The position numbers and the translations under genes are program-made. A stretch of DNA of 64,000 nucleotides from Aequorivita lipolytica (GTDB lineage: Bacteria > Bacteroidota > Bacteroidia > Flavobacteriales > Flavobacteriaceae), in assembly GCF_007997135.1 (NCBI RefSeq), contig NZ_VORU01000002.1:186001-250000 (forward strand). The letters are read 5' to 3'. Shown in pieces: positions 17,714 to 25,896 of this stretch. The notes beneath the pieces were generated by a model. That model was not told the origin of the DNA. It did no database searches and saw nothing but the letters and a program-made list of their open reading frames with translations. Within the stretch, counting starts at the first letter, position 1. Every line of letters starts with the position of its first letter.

Positions 17714-18109
17714 ATGGAAGAAACCAATAGACAAAAAAAAATAGCTGGCGTTTTGCAGAACGACTTGGCAAATGTGCTTCAAAATATGCTTCGCGAAGCC
17801 GGGCAGATGGGCATTATTATTTCAGTAAGTAAAGTTACCGTAACTACAGATCTTTCCATTTCAAAGGTTTATGTAAGCGTTTTTCCGGTAGATAAAGCAG
17901 AAGCAATAGTACAGGAACTCAATAAATTAAAGCCAAAAATAAAACATCAAATTGCGCAATTAACAAGGAATCAACTTCGGAAAATGCCCGATCTTTCTTT
18001 TTATAACGATGATTCTTTGGAATACATTGAAAAGATTGACAAAGCCGTAAAAGGCGATGAAAACCCATTGAAAAATCCAGATTTACTTCCGAAACGAAAA
18101 AAATCATAA
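17714..18109 (+). CDS. rbfA: Ribosome-binding factor A
   Basis: A 131-residue KH-like protein that binds the 30S subunit during 16S rRNA maturation. It starts MEETNRQKKIAGVLQNDLANVLQ. An earlier in-frame start at 17555 would overlap the mce gene and add an unrelated leader, so it is rejected. Core family features are SVSKVTVTTDLSISKVYVSVFP and the ending RKMPDLSFYNDDSLEY. The permease gene follows one base after its stop. Confidence 0.96.
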   Translation: MEETNRQKKIAGVLQNDLANVLQNMLREAGQMGIIISVSKVTVTTDLSISKVYVSVFPVDKAEAIVQELNKLKPKIKHQIAQLTRNQLRKMPDLSFYNDDSLEYIEKIDKAVKGDENPLKNPDLLPKRKKS

Positions 18110-18110
18110 A

Positions 18111-19316
18111 TTGAATTTTTCGCTCTATATCGCCAAGCGCTACTTGTTTTCAAAAAGTAGCAATAATGCTATAAATATTATTACTGGTATTGCGGCAACT
18201 GGTGTTGTAGTTGGGGCTATGTCACTATTTATAGTGCTTTCAGGATTTTCAGGTTTAAAAGATTTCAGCCTTCAGTTTACCAATGTTTTTGATAGCGACC
18301 TTAAAATTCTTCCGAAAAGCGGAAAAACCATAACAGTTTCTGAACAGCAAAAAAACCAATTGAAAAATATTGAAGGCATTGAATCTATTTCAGAAATAAT
18401 TGAGGAGCGCGTTTTTCTTCATTACAAAGGGAAAAACCACATTGCCTACATAAAAGGTGTGGATTCCCGCTACGGAAATGTGACCCAATTGGACAGTATT
18501 ATGTATTACGGCGATTGGCTGGTGCCCCAGCAAAACGAGGTGGTAGTGGGTCTTTCCACAATTGCAAAATTATCAATGGGGGTTCGCGATTACGGTGAAC
18601 CTTTAGAAATTTACGTTCCAAAACCTGGAACGGGTCAACTTAACGCGTTGGATCCTTCAGATGCTTTCACCAAAGAAAACGTGGTGGTTTCTGGAGTGTA
18701 TCAAGTAAATGAGGATTTGGATACAAAATATGTTTTCACAGATCTGGATTTTGCCAGAAACCTACTTTCTTTGGACAGTGCGAAAATTTCTTCTATTGAA
18801 ATGAAATTGTCTCCAACCGCTTCCGAAGAAAAAGTGCGCAGTGAAATAGAAAAGCTTTTTCCAGAAGGGATTGTAATAAAAAACCGAATCCAGCAAAACG
18901 ATGCACTCTACAAAATGCTGAATACCGAAAATATTGCTGTTTATTTAATCTTCACTTTAGTATTGATAATTGCACTCTTCAATGTAGTTGGCTCTATAAT
19001 TATGATGGTTCTTGATAAACGGAAGAATATAAAAACACTTTATAATTTGGGCGCTTCGTTGCCTGAAATACGCAGAATCTTTTTCTTGCAAGGAACGTTA
19101 ATGACCGTGCTTGGTGGTCTAATTGGAATTTTATTGGGAGTTGTTGCTGTGATGGCACAACTAAAGTTTGAATTTGTATCTATAACCAGCACCCTGCCTT
19201 ATCCCGTAAAAATGGAAGTCTTAAATGTTATAATTGTTTTTGCAACGATAACGGTTTTAGGAATCATCGCTTCAAAAATTGCTTCGAGTAGAGTTCGGGA
19301 GAAGTTGTTGGTTTAA
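18111..19316 (+). CDS. FtsX-like ABC permease, LolC/LolE type
   Basis: A 401-residue inner-membrane permease. The N-terminal segment NFSLYIAKRYLFSKSSNNAI is the lipoprotein-releasing (LolCE) signature, followed by a first membrane helix (about 24-47), a large periplasmic domain, and three C-terminal FtsX helices (about 275-395). Members extract lipoproteins from the inner membrane with LolD. The start is a TTG one base after the rbfA stop. The ATPase partner is not adjacent, as usual in flavobacteria. The last bases overlap a dus gene remnant on the other strand. Confidence 0.9.
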   Translation: MNFSLYIAKRYLFSKSSNNAINIITGIAATGVVVGAMSLFIVLSGFSGLKDFSLQFTNVFDSDLKILPKSGKTITVSEQQKNQLKNIEGIESISEIIEERVFLHYKGKNHIAYIKGVDSRYGNVTQLDSIMYYGDWLVPQQNEVVVGLSTIAKLSMGVRDYGEPLEIYVPKPGTGQLNALDPSDAFTKENVVVSGVYQVNEDLDTKYVFTDLDFARNLLSLDSAKISSIEMKLSPTASEEKVRSEIEKLFPEGIVIKNRIQQNDALYKMLNTENIAVYLIFTLVLIIALFNVVGSIIMMVLDKRKNIKTLYNLGASLPEIRRIFFLQGTLMTVLGGLIGILLGVVAVMAQLKFEFVSITSTLPYPVKMEVLNVIIVFATITVLGIIASKIASSRVREKLLV

Positions 19317-19478
19317 GCAAATTCATAATCGCCAAACAGCTCCAATACCTCATCAAAAGCTTCAAAAACCGAGACTGAATCGTCGCTTGTAACCATTTTC
19401 ATTCGGTATTCCTTGAAGTTTGGGATTCCCTTAAAATAGTTTGTGTAATGACGACGGGTTTCAAGACGCCCAGGTTTT
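19313..19478 (-). pseudogene. 3' fragment of a tRNA-dihydrouridine synthase gene (dus remnant)
   Basis: The minus strand encodes about 54 codons ending in a stop. It reads ETRRHYTNYFKGIPNFKEY and finishes LFGDYEFA, matching the C-terminus of the intact dus gene at 22154-23146. By hand count about 137 of 162 bases agree (near 85%). Most differences fall in wobble positions and the frame is intact, so it diverged while still under selection. The match stops abruptly near 19480 and no start is present. The stop overlaps the permease stop by three bases, the arrangement expected of the original dus neighbour. Confidence 0.88.
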
Positions 19479-19627
19479 TAAATTTAAGTATTTATTATAA
19501 AAAACATCGTAAAACGAATAAAATCTTAGATTTCTAACCCATTATTTTGGTTTACAGCGATTAAAATGATATTTTTATAAATCATAACTCCCCAAGAAAA
19601 TAGGTTTAATCTTTAAATTTTAAAGTT

Positions 19628-21526
19628 ATGAGTAAAAATTTTACCCCCCCCCCGCAGTTTCTAAAAAGATTGTTGCTATCTTTTTTATTATTAATTTCTC
19701 TTGCCCTGTTAGGCCAAAATCATCGAGAAACTTCCCTTGGATGTGGAACTGTAATAGGCTCTGAAGAATACAAATTGGATAAATTTTATGGCTCCAATCA
19801 AAAGATAGTTGATTTGTTAATAGAGAACAATGTAAACATTGACAAAGACTATTTGGATAAATTAGATAGTATGGAGACTATGCCCCTTATGAATTCTGAA
19901 ATGCTTAAAGGGGTTAGTACTTATTATGAAATTCCCATTAAAGCTTGGATTTATAGAAATAACAACGGTACCGGTAACATTTATCAAAGTGACGTGTATG
20001 ATGTTGTTGACCAACTTAATACACTTTATACTGCCAACACCAATATACGGTTTTACCTGCTCTGTGATATTAGTATCATTAACAACAGTAATTATACCAA
20101 TTTCGGTGATCAATATTTCAGTACCTACACGGCAAATAATAAAACCCCTGGTGCGATTAACGTCCATTTTGTTATAAGTTCTGCTCCTCCACCAAATGAA
20201 ATTTGGGGCGGAAAGGCTTATTTGCCATGGCAAACAACCCCATATTCCTGTGCTGTTGAAACTATTGGTTTTTCAGTTGCTACGGTAGGAAGTGTTTTAG
20301 GACATGAGATTGGGCATAATTTAGGTTTAAGGCATACCCATGACAATGCTCGTCAATCAAATCAAGACTACAATGAAAGTGCAGGAAATTGCTATCAAGA
20401 AGCAGTAGATCGCTCCAAAAGACAAGGTCTTTTCTGCATAGGAACTCTTGACAATAGGAAATGTGAGGAAAATGGAGATCAACTTTGTGATACAGAAGCT
20501 GATCCCGGAATTAGGAGAGAGAATAGGATTCCTTTCTCCTATCTATATCCTTCAAGTTGTACTTATAATCCATATGTTGGAGGGCAAGATAATTGGGGCG
20601 ATACTTGGACGCCTGTGTCGGCAAATATTATGAGTTATTCAACATTTAATTGTCGAAGTTATTTTTCCCCATTACAAGTGGGTAAAATGTATGGCTATAT
20701 TGGCGGTATAGGAATCAATTATCCAACTTTTAATATTTCTGGTCCCAATACTGTTTGTAGCAATCAAAACGCTACTTTTTCGGTTAATTCCTTGCCTGGT
20801 GTGTCCAGCTATACTTGGGAAGTACCCTATAATATGAATATTTTGAGCGGCCAAGGAACAAATAGCATAACTATTGAAGCAGTGAGTGGGTATGGTGGTG
20901 TAATACGTGTTACGCCAAGTTGTGGTTCAAAGACTGCTAAGAAGTCTATCTTAAATCTAGGAGATATTGAGATTGATGGCTACGACCAAGCCTGTCCATA
21001 TTTCACTTATACATATACAGCTCCAAACCTTTCAAACGCCAACTATATTTGGAGCGTTACAAATGGCACAATAATTTCTGGTCAATATACCAATCAAGTA
21101 CAAGTCCAACTGACATTACATCCATCGAACCAAACAATTCTTAATTTACAAATAACAAATGTTTGTTCTAACGCGCTATATGCCCAAAAAATAATTGTTC
21201 ACGGTGATCCGCCGCCGCCCGAACAGCAGTGTTTCGCTAACGATGATAAGCCAGTGGAAAAAAATGGATTTAAACCTCTCGAGAAGATCGCAGATATGGT
21301 GTTATATCCCAACCCTGCGAACACAACCATTACTATTGTGCCACCGAGTAATGAACAATATAACATACATATTTTTAATTCTTTGGGGCAATCATTTTAT
21401 TTAAAAACTAAAATAATTGAAGATTCTTTTTCAATAGATGTCAAAAATTATCCAGATGGTATTTATTATGTAAAATTGGAAGGGACAACAGAAACTTTTA
21501 TTAAAAAATTAATCATTAAAAATTAA
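19628..21526 (+). CDS. Secreted M43-like metalloprotease with T9SS C-terminal sorting domain
   Basis: A 632-residue protein. A signal peptide (about 1-30, basic then FLKRLLLSFLLLISLALLG) leads to a metzincin protease with zinc site HEIGHNLGLRH (His226, Glu227, His230, His236), the paired-Cys region GDQLCDTEADPG typical of the pappalysin/M43 group, and Met-turn NIMSYS (Met335). Two PKD/Ig-like beta domains follow (about 366-445 and 448-530). A type A T9SS sorting domain starts at VLYPNPANTT (558) and ends in KKLIIKN. It would cross the outer membrane by the Por system and act outside the cell. Codons 6-9 contain a 10-base C run. It is co-transcribed with a lipoprotein 4 bases downstream. It lies in an insertion bracketed by dus sequence. 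Confidence 0.9.
   Translation: MSKNFTPPPQFLKRLLLSFLLLISLALLGQNHRETSLGCGTVIGSEEYKLDKFYGSNQKIVDLLIENNVNIDKDYLDKLDSMETMPLMNSEMLKGVSTYYEIPIKAWIYRNNNGTGNIYQSDVYDVVDQLNTLYTANTNIRFYLLCDISIINNSNYTNFGDQYFSTYTANNKTPGAINVHFVISSAPPPNEIWGGKAYLPWQTTPYSCAVETIGFSVATVGSVLGHEIGHNLGLRHTHDNARQSNQDYNESAGNCYQEAVDRSKRQGLFCIGTLDNRKCEENGDQLCDTEADPGIRRENRIPFSYLYPSSCTYNPYVGGQDNWGDTWTPVSANIMSYSTFNCRSYFSPLQVGKMYGYIGGIGINYPTFNISGPNTVCSNQNATFSVNSLPGVSSYTWEVPYNMNILSGQGTNSITIEAVSGYGGVIRVTPSCGSKTAKKSILNLGDIEIDGYDQACPYFTYTYTAPNLSNANYIWSVTNGTIISGQYTNQVQVQLTLHPSNQTILNLQITNVCSNALYAQKIIVHGDPPPPEQQCFANDDKPVEKNGFKPLEKIADMVLYPNPANTTITIVPPSNEQYNIHIFNSLGQSFYLKTKIIEDSFSIDVKNYPDGIYYVKLEGTTETFIKKLIIKN
19644..19653 (+). repeat. Homopolymeric C10 tract in the protease signal peptide
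   Basis: Ten consecutive C in codons 6-9 of the protease gene, in an AT-rich genome. With 10 C the frame is open. With 9 C it reaches TAA at codon 12, and with 11 C it reaches TGA within about 50 codons. This is the form of a slipped-strand on/off switch. Confidence 0.9.
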
Positions 21527-21530
21527 CGTT

Positions 21531-22043
21531 ATGAAAGCAATTTATATATTATCTATATTTTCTATTATAATGATCTTAGCATGCAACAAAGAAGAAAACA
21601 AACCTAGTGGTGGCGACCTTCTTACATACAATGTTTATTTGGATCTACAAAAATCTGATGGCACCTCGTTTAACGAGGGGGAGATTGAAGCAAAAGGAGG
21701 GTATCTTAATGAAGAAGGACAACTGGTTTATAACGGTGATTGGTTTCAATTGCCTATCAATTTGGATTCTTTCGAAAAAACTTTATTTGGTCCTTTTGAG
21801 ATAGGTGTTAGTTCTGGAGGAGGTAGTAATGAACCGGAATCTGGAACAGAATGGGTATCCAACACATTGCTTTTACTGCGGTATCAGGGCATTACCGAAA
21901 TTGATACGCTTCGTAGCAGAGACAGCTCTAGATATCCTGATTTCCGTTATTTCGATATATTTAAAAATGATTCGCTGCTACAACGTTTCAATGATCCAGA
22001 AAATTATATTGAAAAACCGTGGTATATTACCATTCAAAAATAA
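21531..22043 (+). CDS. Predicted lipoprotein, 170 residues
   Basis: An N-terminal leader MKAIYILSIFSIIMILACNK with a lipobox ending at Cys18 marks it as a lipoprotein. The mature part is acidic, begins with a Gly/Ser stretch, contains a GGGSNEPESG loop and has the composition of a small beta-rich periplasmic or surface domain. I do not recognise the family. It begins 4 bases after the protease stop, ends at a strong terminator, and is therefore presumably made together with the protease, possibly as inhibitor, anchor or accessory factor (inference only). Confidence 0.8.
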   Translation: MKAIYILSIFSIIMILACNKEENKPSGGDLLTYNVYLDLQKSDGTSFNEGEIEAKGGYLNEEGQLVYNGDWFQLPINLDSFEKTLFGPFEIGVSSGGGSNEPESGTEWVSNTLLLLRYQGITEIDTLRSRDSSRYPDFRYFDIFKNDSLLQRFNDPENYIEKPWYITIQK

Positions 22044-22070
22044 AATGATTGCAATAATTCTAATAACCTA

Positions 22071-22097
22071 CCTTCCTCTTTTCGAGGAAGGTTTTTT
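22071..22097 (+). terminator. Intrinsic terminator after the protease-lipoprotein pair
   Basis: Stem CCTTCCTC (22071-22078) pairs with GAGGAAGG (22084-22091) across a 5-base loop and is followed by six T. It closes the two-gene plus-strand unit. Confidence 0.85.
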
Positions 22098-22153
22098 ATC
22101 GGCAAAAAACTAAACAACCCATAATCCGAATACTAAGGCAACGTTCTTTGTAC

Positions 22154-23146
22154 TTAAGCAAACTCATAATCTCCAAACACTTCCAAAACCTCATCAAAAG
22201 CTTCAAAGACTGAAGCAGCATCATCGCTTGTAACCATTTTCATTCGGTAATCCTTAAAGTTTGGAATTCCTTTAAAATAGTTGGTATAATGGCGGCGGGT
22301 TTCAAAAACGCCAAGGGTTTCACCTTTCCAGTCTATTGCCATCTGCAGGTGGCGTTTGGCAGCATCAACACGCTCCAACATTGTTGGTGGCGGTAAATGT
22401 TCACCTGTTTTAAAATAATGTTTTACTTCCTTAAAAAACCACGGATAACCAATGCTGGCGCGGCCAATCATTGCGCCGTCAAGACCGTATTTATCACGCA
22501 TTTCCATCGCCTTTTCGGGGGTATCAACATCGCCATTTCCAAAGATGGGAATGTGCATTCTTGGATTGTTTTTTACTTCAGCGATAGGTTTCCAATCGGC
22601 ATCGCCTTTATACATTTGTGCACGAGTGCGTCCGTGAATGGACAATGCTTGGCAGCCTACATCCTGCAAGCGTTCGGCAACCTCGACAATTTTTATAGAA
22701 TCGTGGTCCCAGCCCAAACGGGTTTTTACGGTAATGGGAAGTTTGGTATGTTTTACCATTGCTTCGGTAAGGCTTACCATTAAATCAATATCTTTTAAAA
22801 TTCCCGCTCCAGCGCCTTTTGAAACTACTTTTTTTACTGGACAGCCAAAATTTATGTCAATAATATCTGGGCCGCTAGCTTCAACTATTTCAACACTGCG
22901 TAGCATAGACTCCAAAACGGCTCCAAAAATCTGAATGCCCACGGGGCGTTCTTTTTCATAAATATCTAGTTTCATTACGCTTTTTGCGGCATCGCGAATA
23001 AGCCCTTCAGAAGAGATGAATTCAGTAAAAACCACATCAGCACCCTGCGCTTTGCAAAGTGCGCGGAATGGTGGGTCGCTTACGTCTTCCATCGGTGCAA
23101 GCAGCAATGGAAAGTCTGGCAGTTGTATGTTTCCTATTTTTGGCAA
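22154..23146 (-). CDS. dusB: tRNA-dihydrouridine synthase, DusB-like
   Basis: A 330-residue FMN enzyme that reduces uridine in the tRNA D loop. FPLLLAPMEDVSDPPFR opens the TIM barrel, the catalytic Cys lies in DINFGCPVKKVVSKGAG, and PITVKTRLGWD and IHGRTRAQMYKG bind flavin and RNA. The only available start is TTG (complement of 23144-23146), since no upstream or nearby ATG fits. A -7 box precedes it. A diverged copy of its last 54 codons lies at 19313-19478, next to the permease. Confidence 0.95.
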   Translation of the reverse strand: MPKIGNIQLPDFPLLLAPMEDVSDPPFRALCKAQGADVVFTEFISSEGLIRDAAKSVMKLDIYEKERPVGIQIFGAVLESMLRSVEIVEASGPDIIDINFGCPVKKVVSKGAGAGILKDIDLMVSLTEAMVKHTKLPITVKTRLGWDHDSIKIVEVAERLQDVGCQALSIHGRTRAQMYKGDADWKPIAEVKNNPRMHIPIFGNGDVDTPEKAMEMRDKYGLDGAMIGRASIGYPWFFKEVKHYFKTGEHLPPPTMLERVDAAKRHLQMAIDWKGETLGVFETRRHYTNYFKGIPNFKDYRMKMVTSDDAASVFEAFDEVLEVFGDYEFA

Positions 23147-23165
23147 TTCTTTTGTTTTGGAATTG

Positions 23166-23173
23166 CAAAAGTA
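23166..23173 (-). promoter_or_regulatory. -7 box TACTTTTG for dus
   Basis: An exact TAnnTTTG on the minus strand, about 20 bases upstream of the TTG start of dus. The -33 element is not evident. Confidence 0.5.
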
Positions 23174-23273
23174 GTAAATATCAGTAATATGAAATTTTAA
23201 AAGATTTTTATTGAAGAAAAGAATTTACTTGGCTTCTAGCCTATCGCCTTCGTCGGTATTTATTTTTAAAATA

Positions 23274-25679
23274 TTATAACCTTTCACTTTCCTCTAGATT
23301 TAATTCTTTATTGTTGTCTCGAAGCCTAGCGTTTCCAAAATTGTACTTTAAACCAACTTTGAAAAGTGGACTTTCGGGTTTTGCGAAATAATGGTTATCC
23401 TGATTGTAGTATTTCGTTGAAACAGGCACATTATAAGTGTTTAAAAGATCTTCCACGCCTGCAGAAATACTTGCCTGCTTGTCCCAAAATTCTTTTCTAA
23501 ATGAAATATTCAACAAAAATCTATTTTCATAATAAACAGAACCTGAAACAATATTAGAGAAATAAACCGTGGTTAAATCGGCTGTAAATGAACGATCTTT
23601 CGAAAGCGTGAAATTACTAGCAGTTTGGATATATTGTCCATAAGTATCGTTTTTATAGCTCTGCTGCACGCTTTCAAAAGCATTGAATTTGTCTGCCAAG
23701 TAAAAAGTAGAAGTGGAAATCTGAAACCACCACCAATTGAAGAGCGAATCATAATAAAGTATATCAAAACTATATTGATAGCTTTTAATCAAGTTAGATT
23801 CAACTCTCCGCAATGTGCTATTCTCATTATCCTGGAATGTTAAATTGCTCAACGCATTCTTTGTGTTTTGATAGTAGAGGTTAAAAAACAGTTTATTTTT
23901 ATGAGAATAGCTTAGCGTTATTTTATCATCAATAGCCGGAATTAAATTGGGGTTTCCGCCACTAAAATTATTTTCGGTTATAAAGTATTTAAACGGATTG
24001 AGACTCTCATATCGGGGACGGTGAATGCTTTGATTGTAGCTAATGCCAATACTATTGTCATCATTAATGGTGTAATTTACAGAAGCGGAAGGAAATAATT
24101 CAAAATACTGTTGGATATTCACTTCACCCAAAGAACGAGAAATGGCGTCAATATCTGTGTACTCTCCACGAAGACCAGCCGTCATGCTCCATTTTTCCCA
24201 TTCCTTTTCAAAGTTTATATACTCTGCGTATATATTTTCTTTGTAGTTAAAATTATCAGAGAGCGCATTGTTGAAAGTAGAGTTATTGTTCACAGTATTG
24301 AAAAAATCTAACTTGCTTTTGGTATCAATACTGCTGAATTTAACTCCTGCGTCAAAAGTGCCTCCCCATAATTCGGAAGAAACATCAGCTTGTCCGGTGA
24401 AGATTTGGCTGTTTTGTTTTGAGTCTGTAGAAAAACTATTGTTTCTCAAAAAATCTCCGTTTGGCAATAAATAATCAGAGCTAACACTTTGATTTTGGTC
24501 ATTATCGTAATAAATATAATTTGCAGAAGTGCTTAGGGTAGCACCTTTATCATTTAAAACGCGGTTGTAGTCCAAGGCAATGGTGAGATTCTGTTTTTCA
24601 TAACCCACATAACTTAAAGTAGTAATCGTGGAGTCCAACTGCCGTTGTGGATTATAAATTAATGAATGGCCGTGATTTTCATAATCCACTTTTGGTGTAA
24701 GCGAAACATTTGAAGTAAGGCTGATTGTATTTTTAGCATCCAAGGTAAAGTCCAGCACCACGTTCCCATTGTGGTTGTAAAATTCAGTTGTGCGGTTAAA
24801 ATAGGTTTCCCAAATTGATTTTGTAGAAACTTCATCTGGCTGAAAAAAGCGAATGTTATTTTCGTCTTCCTTGTATAGCTTTTTATTTGCATAGGAATAA
24901 CTGGCGTAAACGTTTAGCCATTTGTTCTTATAAAAATGGGAGGTTCCAAAATTATACTTCGGAAATATTGCTTGCTCATAAGTTGCGTTCACCGAACCTT
25001 TGTAACCTACGGAAATAGCTTTTGAAGTAATAATATTCAGAACCGTTCCCGACTCTGCATCGTATTTAGAAGAAGGATTTGTAATAACCTCAATGGATTT
25101 TATATTTGCTGCATCTGTATTTTCGAGCAACGATAAAATTTCAGAAGAAGAGAGATAAACCCTTTTACCGTTTATATAAATTACTGGCGAAGAAAACTTC
25201 ACCTGAATATTTTCACCAATAACGGCAACACCAGGTGTTTTCTTAAGAAGATCCATCGTACTGCCAACGGAAAGAGAGGTATTCTCAACCTCAAAAACAA
25301 GTTTGCCAGCTGTTTTTCTAATGGTCGGCAGTTTTGCGGTAACCACCGTTTCGTCAAGCATTTCTTGATTTTCTTTTAAAGCAATATTGCCCAAATTTTT
25401 ATTTGAAGAAAGTTCAATGGTTCGTAAAAAGTCTTCAAAACCGATATAGCTGAATATCAAGGTATAGGTTGCGGCCGGTAAACCTTTCAGAATAAAAGAA
25501 CCGTCTTCATTGGTAGTAGTACCTTTTAAAGGGGTTTCCGTATCCACTTCGTAAACAAGCACATTAACAAAAGACAATGGGGAATTCCCTTCATCGGTTA
25601 CCTTACCAGAAACCGAAAAATCCTGCGCCATCAAAACACTAGCTTGAAGGCAACATAAAAGCATAAACAACCTATTCAT
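23274..25679 (-). CDS. TonB-dependent receptor-like outer-membrane beta-barrel protein
   Basis: About 801 residues from the preferred start MNRLFMLLCCLQASVLMAQ (signal peptide). An in-frame ATG 27 bases upstream would add a polar leader and is rejected. A carboxypeptidase-regulatory-like beta domain (about 20-105: VSGKVTDEGNSPLSFVNVLVY, then NEDGSFILKGLPAATYTL) precedes a plug-like domain (KTPGVAVIGENIQVKF) and a long barrel of the OMP_b-brl_3 type. It ends without the usual terminal TonB-barrel Phe. No SusD partner is adjacent. The ligand is unknown. Confidence 0.9.
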   Translation of the reverse strand: MNRLFMLLCCLQASVLMAQDFSVSGKVTDEGNSPLSFVNVLVYEVDTETPLKGTTTNEDGSFILKGLPAATYTLIFSYIGFEDFLRTIELSSNKNLGNIALKENQEMLDETVVTAKLPTIRKTAGKLVFEVENTSLSVGSTMDLLKKTPGVAVIGENIQVKFSSPVIYINGKRVYLSSSEILSLLENTDAANIKSIEVITNPSSKYDAESGTVLNIITSKAISVGYKGSVNATYEQAIFPKYNFGTSHFYKNKWLNVYASYSYANKKLYKEDENNIRFFQPDEVSTKSIWETYFNRTTEFYNHNGNVVLDFTLDAKNTISLTSNVSLTPKVDYENHGHSLIYNPQRQLDSTITTLSYVGYEKQNLTIALDYNRVLNDKGATLSTSANYIYYDNDQNQSVSSDYLLPNGDFLRNNSFSTDSKQNSQIFTGQADVSSELWGGTFDAGVKFSSIDTKSKLDFFNTVNNNSTFNNALSDNFNYKENIYAEYINFEKEWEKWSMTAGLRGEYTDIDAISRSLGEVNIQQYFELFPSASVNYTINDDNSIGISYNQSIHRPRYESLNPFKYFITENNFSGGNPNLIPAIDDKITLSYSHKNKLFFNLYYQNTKNALSNLTFQDNENSTLRRVESNLIKSYQYSFDILYYDSLFNWWWFQISTSTFYLADKFNAFESVQQSYKNDTYGQYIQTASNFTLSKDRSFTADLTTVYFSNIVSGSVYYENRFLLNISFRKEFWDKQASISAGVEDLLNTYNVPVSTKYYNQDNHYFAKPESPLFKVGLKYNFGNARLRDNNKELNLEESERL

Positions 25680-25861
25680 AACATAAGTAGATATCCGGGG
25701 CGACACCCATTACTATGGTTTTATCTGGGGAGAAAATTAATAATGTCAGTCGAAATACAACTAACGTTCTACAAATATGTTAAAAATTTATTAAACAAAA
25801 ACATCATGGAGGCAATATTTCAAGTGTTTTAATCATAATATATATAATCACTCTTTTAATC

Positions 25862-25869
25862 TATATTTG
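25862..25869 (+). promoter_or_regulatory. -7 box TATATTTG for lepA
   Basis: An exact TAnnTTTG, 27 bases upstream of the lepA ATG. A purine-rich ribosome-binding stretch (AGAAGGA) lies between. Confidence 0.55.
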
Positions 25870-25896
25870 CAACTTATAGCACGAGAAGGAATTTTT

